This document shows positions 31,833 through 39,720 of a stretch of DNA of 39,853 nt, in pieces (the stretch's first letter is position 1; every line of letters starts with the position of its first letter). Location: assembly GCF_006538165.1 (NCBI RefSeq), contig NZ_BDLU01000031.1:1-39853 (forward strand), written 5' to 3'. The notes beneath the pieces were generated by a model. That model worked only from the letters and a program-made list of their open reading frames with translations, was not told the origin of the DNA and ran no database searches. Made by a program: the position numbers and the translations under genes. The DNA comes from Komagataeibacter diospyri (GTDB lineage Bacteria; Pseudomonadota; Alphaproteobacteria; Acetobacterales; Acetobacteraceae).

Positions 31833-33411
31833 GCAGTCCGCCCCCCCCGGTGTGGCGCCGGGCACGCCGCCGGTCCTGCAGTTGCGCGGGATTGGCAAAT
31901 TCTTTCCCGGCGTGATTGCCAACAAGGACGTGGACCTTGATGTCTGGCCGGGTGAGATCCATGCCCTGCTGGGTGAAAACGGAGCCGGGAAATCCACGTT
32001 GATGAATGTCGTAACCGGCATTTACCAGCCGGAGGAAGGCGAGATCATCCTTGATGGCTACGGCCAGACCTTTACCTCTCCACAGGAAGCGATCCGCGCG
32101 GGCATCGGCATGGTGCACCAGCATTTCAAGCTGGTACAGGCCTTTACTGTGGCGGAAAACATCCACCTGGGCTGGGATGAAGCGCCGCGCCGCGCATCGC
32201 CCGCCGTGATGGAAGCCCGCACGCATGAAATTTCGGAACGCTTCGGCTTTCCTGTCCGGGCCGATGCGCGGGTATGCGACCTGTCGGCAGGTGAACAGCA
32301 GCGTGTCGAGATCCTGCGCGTGCTGGCGCGCAGGGCCCGGCTGCTGATCATGGACGAACCCACCGCCGTGCTGACACCGGAGGAAACAGGCGAACTGTTC
32401 CGCGCGCTGAGGGCATTCCGCGCGCAGGGCAACGCCGTCATCATCATCAGCCACAAGCTGGATGAGGTGATGGAAATTTCGGACCGCGTCAGCATCCTGC
32501 GCGGCGGATGCAAGGTCGGCACGTTCAACACGGCGGATTGCAACCCGTCCATGCTGGCGGCGACCATGGTGGGACGCGACATCGTCCGGCGCAACATGCG
32601 TGCCCGCCCCGAAGGGGCAGCGCCCATCGCAACCACCCCCGTCATGCAGTTGCGCAATGTCAGCGTGCGCGACGACCGTGGGGTGGATACGCTGCGCGAT
32701 GTCAGCCTTGACCTGTATGGTGGCGAGATCCTTGGTATTGCCGGGGTCGCGGGCAACGGACAGCGGGAACTGACGCATGTGCTGACGGGGCTTATGGCCC
32801 GCACGTCAGGCGAAATCCTGCTGGACGGCAGCCTGGTGGCGCGTACGGACCCGGCCCTGTTCGTGCAGGCGGGTGTCGGGCACATCCCCGAGGACCGGCT
32901 GCGCAGCGCGCTGGCGCCATCGCTGTCAGTGACCGCCAACATGGCGCTGCGTGAATACCCCTACCCGCCCATCGGGACGCACGGGCTGTATGACGCGCAG
33001 GCGGCAGGCGCGCTGGCACAGGGCATTGCGGATCTGGCGCAGGTCAACATTCCCGATTTCGCCATGCCCATCCGCAACCTGTCGGGCGGCAACCAGCAAC
33101 GGCTGGTGGCGCGGCGTGAAATCCGCATCGCCAGCCGGGTGCTGGTCGCCGCCTACCCCGCACGCGGGCTGGATATCGGGGCGATCGCCACCATGCTGGG
33201 GTATCTGACCGACCTGCGCGATCAGGGGGTGGCGGTCGTGTTCATATCCGAAGATCTGGAAGACCTGCTGAATGTATCGGACCGGATCGGGGTCATGTTC
33301 CATGGGCGGCTCATGTCCATAATCGATGCTGAAGCAGCCGACATGGCCACCATCGGCCTGCTGATGGGCGGCCGGGATGCCGCCGGTACCCAACCGGGAG
33401 CAACGCAGTAA
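31825..33411 (+). CDS. ABC transporter ATP-binding protein, two ABC domains (nucleoside-type)
   Basis: Energises the importer. 528 residues with two tandem ABC domains, as in the sugar/nucleoside (RbsA/YufO-like) group. The first domain has Walker A GENGAGKST (50-58), signature LSAGEQQRVE and Walker B LLIMDEPTAVLTPEE. The second has the degenerate Walker A GVAGNGQRE, signature LSGGNQQRLVARRE and a weakened Walker B VLVAAYPARGLDIGA, also usual for the group. The start is a TTG at 31825 with GGGAG 9 bases upstream, overlapping the upstream gene by 8 bases; a GTG at 31852 is the alternative. The stop TAA shares one base with the next ATG. Confidence 0.92.
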   Translation: MNKQSAPPGVAPGTPPVLQLRGIGKFFPGVIANKDVDLDVWPGEIHALLGENGAGKSTLMNVVTGIYQPEEGEIILDGYGQTFTSPQEAIRAGIGMVHQHFKLVQAFTVAENIHLGWDEAPRRASPAVMEARTHEISERFGFPVRADARVCDLSAGEQQRVEILRVLARRARLLIMDEPTAVLTPEETGELFRALRAFRAQGNAVIIISHKLDEVMEISDRVSILRGGCKVGTFNTADCNPSMLAATMVGRDIVRRNMRARPEGAAPIATTPVMQLRNVSVRDDRGVDTLRDVSLDLYGGEILGIAGVAGNGQRELTHVLTGLMARTSGEILLDGSLVARTDPALFVQAGVGHIPEDRLRSALAPSLSVTANMALREYPYPPIGTHGLYDAQAAGALAQGIADLAQVNIPDFAMPIRNLSGGNQQRLVARREIRIASRVLVAAYPARGLDIGAIATMLGYLTDLRDQGVAVVFISEDLEDLLNVSDRIGVMFHGRLMSIIDAEAADMATIGLLMGGRDAAGTQPGATQ

Positions 33412-34475
33412 TGGCCGCACGTGCATTCCAGCGCCTGCCCAGCGCACCGGCAGGACGCATCCTTGTGCTGCGACTGGCGGCGATCGTGCTGTCGCTGTTC
33501 ATCATCGCTGGTGTACTGGCGCTGTCGGGGCACAGTCCAGTCACGCTGGCGGAACTGATCCTGCGCTCCACCCTTGGCTCGCGCTTCGGGCTGGAGGATC
33601 TGGCCCTGTTCATGTGCCCGCTGCTGCTGACCGGGGCGGCGGTGACCGTATGCGGCACGATCGGGTTATGGAATATCGGTGCTGAAGGCCAGTTCTATGC
33701 CGGGGCCATTGCCGCGACCGGCGTCGCCCTTGGCATGCATGGCCCGGCACCTGCGGTGCTGCCGGTCATGACCATTGCCGGTATCCTTGGCGGCATGGCG
33801 TGGATTACGGTGCCGACGCTGGCGCGCGCCTATGCCGGGGTGAATGAAATCATCACCACGCTACTGCTCAACTTCATTGCCTCGCTGCTGACCTATTACC
33901 TGACCACCGGGCCATGGCGGGACCGGATCAGCGGGGCACAGGTTTCAACCCAGCGCCTGCCGGTCGCCATTCCCGAAATGTGGGGCATCGTGCACTGGGG
34001 CTTCCCCGTGGCCATCGTCATCGTCATCGGGCTGGCGCTGGTGCTGTCGCGCACGCGGTGGGGCTATGAAATACGCATTGGCGGAGCCAATCCCGAAGCC
34101 GCGCGCTACGCCGGAATTCCGGTGCGGCTGCGCATTATTTCGGTCATGCTGCTGTCGGGCGGACTTGCGGGCCTTGCAGGCATGTTTGAAGTCGCGGGCA
34201 CGGTCCACCGGCTGCAGGGCGGCATGGCCAACAATTTCGGCTATCTTGGGATCGTAGTCGCCGTGCTGGCGCGCGGGTCTTGCCTGAATGTCATTCCCGC
34301 CGCCCTGCTTATGGCGCTGATCCTTGATTCGGGCATTGTCATGCAGACGCAGCAGCTTTCGGCGTCGGTTGTCCTCGCCATTACGGGGCTGATCCTGTTC
34401 ATGATCGCCATTGGCGATGAACTGGCCCATTACCGGCCCGTGGCCAGTACCACGCCAAAGGGGAAAGCATCATGA
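33411..34475 (+). CDS. ABC transporter permease, BMP/nucleoside type, first subunit
   Basis: Membrane subunit, 354 residues with about nine or ten hydrophobic segments and a short basic N-terminus. GLWNIGAEGQFYAGAI (about residues 84-99), AYAGVNEIITTLLLNFIASLLTYY and RIGGANPEAARYAGI identify the BPD_transp_2 family seen with BMP binding proteins (YufP-like). The ATG shares one base with the ATPase stop, and the stop overlaps the next permease (ATGA). The two permeases are expected to form a heterodimeric channel. Confidence 0.93.
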   Translation: MAARAFQRLPSAPAGRILVLRLAAIVLSLFIIAGVLALSGHSPVTLAELILRSTLGSRFGLEDLALFMCPLLLTGAAVTVCGTIGLWNIGAEGQFYAGAIAATGVALGMHGPAPAVLPVMTIAGILGGMAWITVPTLARAYAGVNEIITTLLLNFIASLLTYYLTTGPWRDRISGAQVSTQRLPVAIPEMWGIVHWGFPVAIVIVIGLALVLSRTRWGYEIRIGGANPEAARYAGIPVRLRIISVMLLSGGLAGLAGMFEVAGTVHRLQGGMANNFGYLGIVVAVLARGSCLNVIPAALLMALILDSGIVMQTQQLSASVVLAITGLILFMIAIGDELAHYRPVASTTPKGKAS

Positions 34476-35410
34476 TCGCGCTACTGACGGGTATGCTGGC
34501 CACCGCCGTGCTGGCGGGTGGCGTGCTGGCACTGGCCGCCCTTGGTGAAGTGCTGGCCGAACGCGCTGGTGTTACCAACCTTGGCGTGGAGGGGCTTATG
34601 GCGCTGGGGGCGGTGACGGCGGTCATGACCGTGTCGTCCATTCCCTCGCCATGGATCGGGCTGCTGGTGGCAGGACTGGTGGGGGCTGCGGGCGGCATGG
34701 TGTTCGCCTTTGGCGCCGTGGTGATGCGGGCGAATCAGGTGCTGTGCGGGCTGGCCACAACCTTCATGGGGCTGGGGCTGTCCACGGCACTTGGCCATAA
34801 CTATGCAGGCCAGCCGGTGGCGACGACGTTCGGCCATGTCACCGTACCGCTGCTGTCATCCATTCCGGTAATTGGCCCCGCGCTGTTCGGGCAGAATATC
34901 CTGATCGTGCCGATTTACGTGCTGCTGCCCGCGCTGGTGCATTTTGTCATGTTCCGCACCCGCCACGGGCTGAACATGCGTGCGGTGGGGGAAAACCCGG
35001 CAGCGGCGGATGCGGCAGGCATTCCGGTCATGGCCATGCGGTTCTGGTATGTGACCCTTGGCGGTGCGATGGCGGGTCTGGCGGGTGGATACCTGACGCT
35101 GACCTATGTGCCGGTATGGTCGGAAGGGATGGTGGCGGGCCGCGGGTGGATTGCTCTGGCACTGGTGATCTTTGCCGGGTACCGCCCGGTTATCGTCACC
35201 CTGTCCGCGCTGCTGTTCGGGCTGGTTACCGCCCTGTCCTTTGTCGGGCAGGCGCATAACTGGCCGATTGATCCCGCATTCCTGAACATGCTGCCGTATC
35301 TGGGCACCATGGCCTTCATCATCGTGCCGGTCGTGGTCTGGCACCGCATGCGCCGGGTCATGGCCGCCCCTGCGGCACTGGCCCTGCCCTATTACCGCGA
35401 CGTGCGCTAG
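34472..35410 (+). CDS. ABC transporter permease, BMP/nucleoside type, second subunit
   Basis: Second membrane subunit, 312 residues with about eight to ten hydrophobic segments. LAALGEVLAERAGVTNLGVEGLMALGAV (split here as LGEVLAERAGVTNLG and VEGLMALGAV) and RAVGENPAAADAAGIPV are the YufQ-like signatures of this transporter class. It is the last gene of the operon: a strong hairpin-plus-T terminator begins 9 bases after its stop. ATGA overlap with the first permease. Confidence 0.93.
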   Translation: MIALLTGMLATAVLAGGVLALAALGEVLAERAGVTNLGVEGLMALGAVTAVMTVSSIPSPWIGLLVAGLVGAAGGMVFAFGAVVMRANQVLCGLATTFMGLGLSTALGHNYAGQPVATTFGHVTVPLLSSIPVIGPALFGQNILIVPIYVLLPALVHFVMFRTRHGLNMRAVGENPAAADAAGIPVMAMRFWYVTLGGAMAGLAGGYLTLTYVPVWSEGMVAGRGWIALALVIFAGYRPVIVTLSALLFGLVTALSFVGQAHNWPIDPAFLNMLPYLGTMAFIIVPVVVWHRMRRVMAAPAALALPYYRDVR

Positions 35411-35419
35411 CTGGCGTGC

Positions 35420-35453
35420 GGGGGATCAGGGAATCCCCCCTACGTTGTTTTTT
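35420..35453 (+). terminator. Rho-independent terminator of the BMP transporter operon
   Basis: GGGGGAT (35420-35426), a 6-base loop, and ATCCCCC (35433-35439) form a perfect stem. It is followed by TACGTTG and six T in a T-rich stretch, directly after the last permease gene. Confidence 0.75.
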
Positions 35454-35633
35454 CCATGTTTTTACAGGGCGATATATGAACAGGGCGGCATGGGCCGAGC
35501 GATCGTCAGGGGAAGCGGATAAAGAACCGCCTCCCGGGTCGTGATGGCCATGCTGCTGGACACACGACGTCCCCCTGTTACCGCATAGATATTTCCGGCC
35601 ATGCTCCACGAAATACAAGACGTTTCCGTTACA

Positions 35634-35697
35634 GTTTTTAGGTGCCGCCTTTTAAAAAAAGACGGTGTATTCTGAAGCATGTTGCAAAAGTTTTACC
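35634..35697 (+). repeat. Hairpin repeat, copy B (uninterrupted)
   Basis: GTTTTTAGGTGCCGCCTTTT runs into AAAAAAAGACGGTG, giving a stem with one mismatch, and continues CTGAAGC...GTTTTACC. It matches the order of motifs in copy A at the left IS. The first stem pairs GCCGCCTTTT with AAAAGACGGT. It could act as a terminator or a mobile-type repeat. Confidence 0.5.
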
Positions 35698-35736
35698 AGA
35701 AACGTCCTCATGATTGCAGGATGTTTCCGAGGCTGA

Positions 35737-35771
35737 AGGATGCCGCCTTCTTTAAATAAAAGACGGTATCA
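35737..35771 (+). repeat. Hairpin repeat, copy C (partial)
   Basis: ATGCCGCCTTCTTT and AAAAGACGGTAT form a stem like that of copy B, about 60 bases downstream of it. Only the first stem of the repeat is recognisable here. Confidence 0.45.
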
Positions 35772-36150
35772 GCTTATGACACGCCTCAGCAGCCATTCAG
35801 TACCCGAATGCCGTGTATAAAATTTTGACTGTTGCGCATGGTTGCCGTCATGGATGCCTTATCCCTTGTAAAAACATGACTTTGTTGCGTAATGATAATT
35901 TACAAGAAACGTATCGGCATCTTCCTGTGCGATATCGATAAGACGTATGGGATCGGCCAGCCCCCCATAAAACCGGGTCAGGCTTGCGGGTCGGGAGCGT
36001 TTTTCGGGCACGATCATAACTGAATCATCTGCCTCCTGCCCGTCCCCCACGGGTAATCTGCATTGTGCATGCTTTGCGACGCGGTATCTGATCTCCCTTT
36101 TTCAGCAGGCGCCCCGCCATTGATGAAATCCGGATCCGAGAATGATCTGT

Positions 36151-36867
36151 TTATACTTTCATCCATCCAGCAGTTGCCAGAAGACCAAAAACGCAATCAA
36201 GCGTCGGCACTACGGCTGCTGGCATATCATCGGGTAACGGCCTGCGACCGGTACCGCGGTCAATCCAGATCGTGTGCAGCAACAAGATCAAGTTGCGGAC
36301 TGGCACAAATATAAACGGTCTGCTGACGCTCAACACCCAATGTTTTCCATGCATACTGAAACAGTTGGGGCGCAGGCTTGTCGACCTGTGCCTGCTCAGC
36401 CATGATGACACGATCAATATAGCCCCCAAGCTGGGCAATATTCCCGGCAATGCCTGCATCATCAGTGTTCGAAATGATCGCGAGCCTGAAATCTGCTGCC
36501 CGTATTTTTCCCAATGTCGCAACCACTTCAGGAAAAGGAGGCATCCGTCCAATGGATGATGTCAGGATTCCCACATCATCACGGCTGCTTTCAAGGTCAT
36601 ATTACTCCAATGCAAGTTGCATGACCCGTGCCGAAATCGCACGAAAAGACCGGTGCAGAGACTGCTGTTCCAGCTGGTGTTCATACTGATCGTAAAGCTT
36701 GATGAATATATGGAGATCGATTGCACGTGCTTTATGCTTCAGGATCTGATCAACCGCAGCCATCAACCCTTCATCCCACTGAATTAACGTTCCGTAGCAG
36801 TTAAACGTCAGCCATTCCGGTTTCCTGCCCGGGTGCGGAAATCTTGATTCAATTTATGCGCAAACAT
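36151..36867 (-). pseudogene. Broken haloacid dehalogenase-like (HAD, type II) hydrolase gene
   Basis: Conceptual minus-strand translation gives a HAD protein in pieces. The first piece is PEWLTFNCYGTLIQWDEGL (from 36820). An in-frame TAA stands at 36604-36606 (LALE-stop-YDLE). The middle reads LAIISNTDDAGIAGNIAQLG and VDKPAPQLFQYAW, with the expected motif II Ser/Asn and motif III Lys. A frameshift near 36262 joins DLVAAHDLD to WIDRGTGRR. The plausible ATG at 36865-36867 is in another frame, so a further shift lies near the start. Motif I normally reads FDCYGTLIDW; here the nucleophile Asp is Asn (codon at 36800-36802), so catalysis would be lost even if reading were restored. Several independent lesions argue against sequencing error. 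Confidence 0.8.
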
Positions 36868-36985
36868 CTGAAATATATTTCAAAATAAAAAAATTATACT
36901 AATTACTATGAAATAACTATAGTAATATTTAATTATTTTTTCATAAATTAATTTATATATCAATATATATGCACCATACCGAACT
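36840..36985. other. Very AT-rich stretch with palindromes
   Basis: Roughly 85% A+T by eye in a strongly GC-rich window. It includes the perfect 14-base palindrome TGAAATATATTTCA (36869-36882) and an 8-base inverted repeat, ATTACTAT (36902-36909) with ATAGTAAT (36919-36926). It lies at the 5' side of the broken HAD gene and upstream of the siderophore receptor. It may be a transferred segment, an old promoter region, or a site for nucleoid proteins. Confidence 0.6.
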
Positions 36986-37020
36986 GGAATCATCAATTTT
37001 TACTTCGCAGTCCTAATTTA

Positions 37021-37047
37021 ATTTCAGTTTTCCATGAAAACTGAAAT
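37021..37047. promoter_or_regulatory. Perfect 12-base inverted repeat
   Basis: ATTTCAGTTTTC (37021-37032), loop CAT, GAAAACTGAAAT (37036-37047), with no mismatch. No T-run follows on plus. It could be an operator, or a hairpin ending transcripts from either side. The regulator is unknown. Confidence 0.45.
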
Positions 37048-37368
37048 GGCCTGATTGCCGATACTGAGCCGCGGACAGATGAAGGTTCTGCAGTCATTAT
37101 TACCCTGTGCATGGTATGTACGGCATGTGAATGACTGCCGTGTCAGTAACGATCATTTATATGACCCATAATACCCTGCAGTGGAAAAATGCATCCATAA
37201 TATGTGGATCATACAAAGCCTCTGCAACAACCTGATCTGCTTGAGCGCACGCAATGTTTCCGAGACGCTCCTCCCCCGTGCCATTTTAACCTGAGGCATG
37301 CCGGGCGCAGTGGAAAGGCGCGTTTACAACCGACCGGAATGTCCATGCGGACATGTTTTGATACATGT

Positions 37369-37388
37369 TGCAAATGATTCTCAGTTAC
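37369..37388 (+). promoter_or_regulatory. Fur box upstream of the siderophore receptor
   Basis: TGCAAATGATTCTCAGTTAC closely resembles the alphaproteobacterial Fur site (TGCAAATNATTCNCANTTNC-like). It is centred about 60 bases before the receptor start, where iron-loaded Fur would block transcription. This gives a clear prediction: expression under iron shortage. Confidence 0.65.
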
Positions 37389-37438
37389 TATACGACCCCA
37401 TCTCCACACGGCGAAAAACGTCAAGAATGAGGTCGGAC

Positions 37439-39640
37439 ATGCATCGCAGCAGGGTTTTTTATGTGTTTCCCCTTTCACTTCTGGTGGCAGGGAATGCCCT
37501 TGCTGCGGAACCGGTTGAAAAATCGGACCATCCCCATCCTGCCGGGACGTCACGTGCGAAAAAGACAGCCACCCAGCCCGATGCGAATGCCGTACGGGCC
37601 GAAAAGCTGGAAGTCCATGCGCACAGGCCGGCGACTGTCGCGTCCTCGGCCACGAAATCCGATACGCCGCTGATTGAAACCGCCCAGTCGGTTACGGTTG
37701 TCAGCCGTAACGAAATGGACGTGCGCGGCGTGCTTAGCCTCAATCAGGCCGTGCGCTATACGGCGGGCATTACCCCGGACCTGCGCGGTGGTGGCGAAGG
37801 TACGCGCTATGACCAGTTCGCCCTGCGCGGCTTCACGGTTCCGACCTTCCTTGACGGCCTGAAACTGCAGGACAGCCCCACAGGCTATGCCACGGCGCAG
37901 ACCGATACGTCACGGCTGGAACGGGTCGAGATCCTGAAGGGACCGGCATCCGCGCTGTATGGCCAGTCCAGCCCCGGTGGCCTTGTCGCCCTGTCCAGCA
38001 AGCTGCCGACCGACCAGAAATTCTATGGTGGTGTCAATACAACCGGCGGCATGTTCGATCTGTATCGCGTGGATGCCGATGTTGGCGGTTATGCGACAAA
38101 GGACGGCCTTGTCCGCTACCGTCTGTATGGCACCGTCAACGGCCAGCACAGCCAGATGAGCCGGACAGGAAGCCGACGCTTTTCCATCAGCCCGTCCTTC
38201 ACATTCGGTGGTAACGGACCGACCACGCTGACCATTCTGGGCAACTATCAGTATGATCCCGAAAATGGCACCTATGGCGGCGAACCACTGGTGGGGTCAC
38301 TCAGGCCCGCATCTTATGGATACCTGCCCCGGAATTTCTATGACGGTGACGAATCGTTCGAGAAATTCAACCGCCGGCAGGGCGGGATCACCTATATCTT
38401 CAACCACCGTTTCAACAATGACTGGAGCTTCAGCAGTCGCGGGCGATACGATGACATAAAGACCATCTATCGCAGTGTGTATGACAACGGTTATTACACC
38501 AGCAACGACATGCTCAGCCGCTCTGCCTTCGGCACGAACGAACATACGCACAATCTGGCGTTTGACAGCCAGTTCAAGGGCCATGTCCGCACCGGCCCCC
38601 TGCAGCATACGATGATGTTCGGTTTTGACTACATGCAGCAGAGCGCATCAGAAGAAGGGTTTTACGGCAGCGCGCCGGATCTGAATGTCCTGCATCCGGA
38701 CTATCACATGGCTATTCCGGCCATGAGCCCGTACCTGCACTACCAGACGAATTCACACCAGATCGGCATGTACGCACAGGATGAAATGCGCTGGAAGGGT
38801 CTGATCGTGACCGGCAGCCTGCGTAATGACTGGTATCGTTCACAGCAGAACGAATACATCTACCATACGTCCACGCATGAAAGTCCCCGCCAGATCACAT
38901 GGCGTGCTTCGGCCCTGTACCACTTCGATTTCGGTCTTTCGCCCTATATCAGCTACTCGACATCGTTCCAGCCGCAGTCGGGCACCGTGTCCAGTGATGG
39001 CGGCAAGACATTCCGCCAGGCCGATCCATCCCTAGGCAAGCAGCTTGAAGGTGGCCTGAAATACCAGCTTCCGGGCACGTCGCTGCTGTTTACGGCGGCA
39101 GGCTTCCATATTGAACAGACCAATGTGCTGGTGGCTGTTAACGGCCTGGGCTACAACACGCAGAGTGGGCTGGTGCATTCGGACGGCTTTGAATTCGAAG
39201 CCCATGCCGAGCCGTATAAAAACCTGATGATCACGGCTGCGGTCAGCGTGCAGAAAGTCCATGATGATTCAACGGGCAAGCCCCTGATGCAATCCGGGAC
39301 GGGCAATGCATCCCTGTTTGCGTTCTACACCATGCCTTCAGGGCCGGTAAAAGGCCTCGGCTTTGGTGGTGGCATGCGTTATTCGAACAAATCCTATGGT
39401 GGCGAGGCCAGCTATGGCAGCGTCTGGGTGCCGCAATACGCCGTGTTCGATGCGTCAGTCCGCTATGACCTGTCGAATCTTTCCTCCTCGCTGCATGGAT
39501 GGACGGTCGCAGCCAGTGCCCGCAATCTGTTTGACAAGAATTATGTCGCGAACTGTATGAGCTACGCATCCTATAATCAGGAATGGTGCTATTACGGCGA
39601 ACGCCGGAACGCGCAGGCAAGCCTTGGCTTTAGCTGGTAA
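37439..39640 (+). CDS. TonB-dependent siderophore receptor, FhuA/FoxA-like
   Basis: Outer membrane beta-barrel that imports a ferric siderophore with energy from TonB. With the ATG at 37439 (GAGG 6 bases upstream) it has 733 residues; the frame is open to 37298. A signal peptide ends about AGNALA-AEPV. The plug domain runs from about residue 65: VTVVSRNEMDVRG, LNQAVRYTAGI, YDQFALRGF, RVEILKGPASALYGQSSPGG. The barrel ends in the usual terminal aromatic (GFSW). RNLFDKNYVANCMSYASY with WCYYGERRN near the end carries a Cys pair typical of the hydroxamate-siderophore (ferrichrome/ferrioxamine) receptors. No extra N-terminal signalling domain and no fecIR-like genes are present, so control is probably by Fur alone. 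The exact siderophore is not readable from sequence. Confidence 0.93.
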   Translation: MHRSRVFYVFPLSLLVAGNALAAEPVEKSDHPHPAGTSRAKKTATQPDANAVRAEKLEVHAHRPATVASSATKSDTPLIETAQSVTVVSRNEMDVRGVLSLNQAVRYTAGITPDLRGGGEGTRYDQFALRGFTVPTFLDGLKLQDSPTGYATAQTDTSRLERVEILKGPASALYGQSSPGGLVALSSKLPTDQKFYGGVNTTGGMFDLYRVDADVGGYATKDGLVRYRLYGTVNGQHSQMSRTGSRRFSISPSFTFGGNGPTTLTILGNYQYDPENGTYGGEPLVGSLRPASYGYLPRNFYDGDESFEKFNRRQGGITYIFNHRFNNDWSFSSRGRYDDIKTIYRSVYDNGYYTSNDMLSRSAFGTNEHTHNLAFDSQFKGHVRTGPLQHTMMFGFDYMQQSASEEGFYGSAPDLNVLHPDYHMAIPAMSPYLHYQTNSHQIGMYAQDEMRWKGLIVTGSLRNDWYRSQQNEYIYHTSTHESPRQITWRASALYHFDFGLSPYISYSTSFQPQSGTVSSDGGKTFRQADPSLGKQLEGGLKYQLPGTSLLFTAAGFHIEQTNVLVAVNGLGYNTQSGLVHSDGFEFEAHAEPYKNLMITAAVSVQKVHDDSTGKPLMQSGTGNASLFAFYTMPSGPVKGLGFGGGMRYSNKSYGGEASYGSVWVPQYAVFDASVRYDLSNLSSSLHGWTVAASARNLFDKNYVANCMSYASYNQEWCYYGERRNAQASLGFSW

Positions 39641-39674
39641 ATCTTCCGTCCCTGACAACCGCACGCGCGTTTGT

Positions 39675-39686
39675 GGGGGGGGGGGG
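39675..39686. repeat. Run of 12 G
   Basis: An uninterrupted G12 lies 35 bases after the receptor stop. Such runs change length easily by slippage and are also prone to sequencing error. It is outside any gene. Confidence 0.9.
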
Positions 39687-39696
39687 ACCAAATTCC

Positions 39697-39720
39697 ACAT
39701 CTTTTTGGTGAAGCTTTTTT
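39697..39720 (+). repeat. Hairpin repeat, copy D, interrupted by the IS
   Basis: TTTTTGGTGAAGCTTTTTT leads directly into the IS tip (CAGGGCCTG). The GTTTTTGGTG and GAAGCTTTTT motifs are those of copies A and B, and the IS stands right after GAAGCTTTTT in both A and D. Confidence 0.5.

Larger units (their letters stand above)
35454..36150. other. Gene-poor stretch with repeats; no supported gene
   Basis: About 700 bases with no credible complete gene. Two short minus-strand frames (35462-35680 and 35859-36050) have protein-like composition but no recognised family and no ribosome site, so they are at most remnants. The stretch contains hairpin repeats B and C and a further stem-loop at 35699-35727 (GAAACGTCC and GGATGTTTC, one G-U pair). 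It looks like decayed accessory DNA. Confidence 0.5.

Noticed and set aside
35462..35680. 72-codon minus-strand frame with a protein-like C-terminal half (WSMAGNIYAVTGGRR)
   Set aside because: No family recognised, no ribosome site, and its start lies in the hairpin repeat. Possibly a remnant, but not supportable as a gene.
35859..36050. 63-codon minus-strand frame (LTRFYGGLADPIRL...)
   Set aside because: Too short, no recognised family and no clear start; possibly a decayed gene end.
37090..37138. 9-base inverted repeat GCAGTCATT/AATGACTGC with a 31-base loop
   Set aside because: The loop is long and there is no further feature; it may be chance.
37209..37300. Possible transposase remnant on the minus strand upstream of the receptor
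   Set aside because: The resemblance to IS3-type first-frame proteins was only a vague impression, changed with the frame and could not be aligned.
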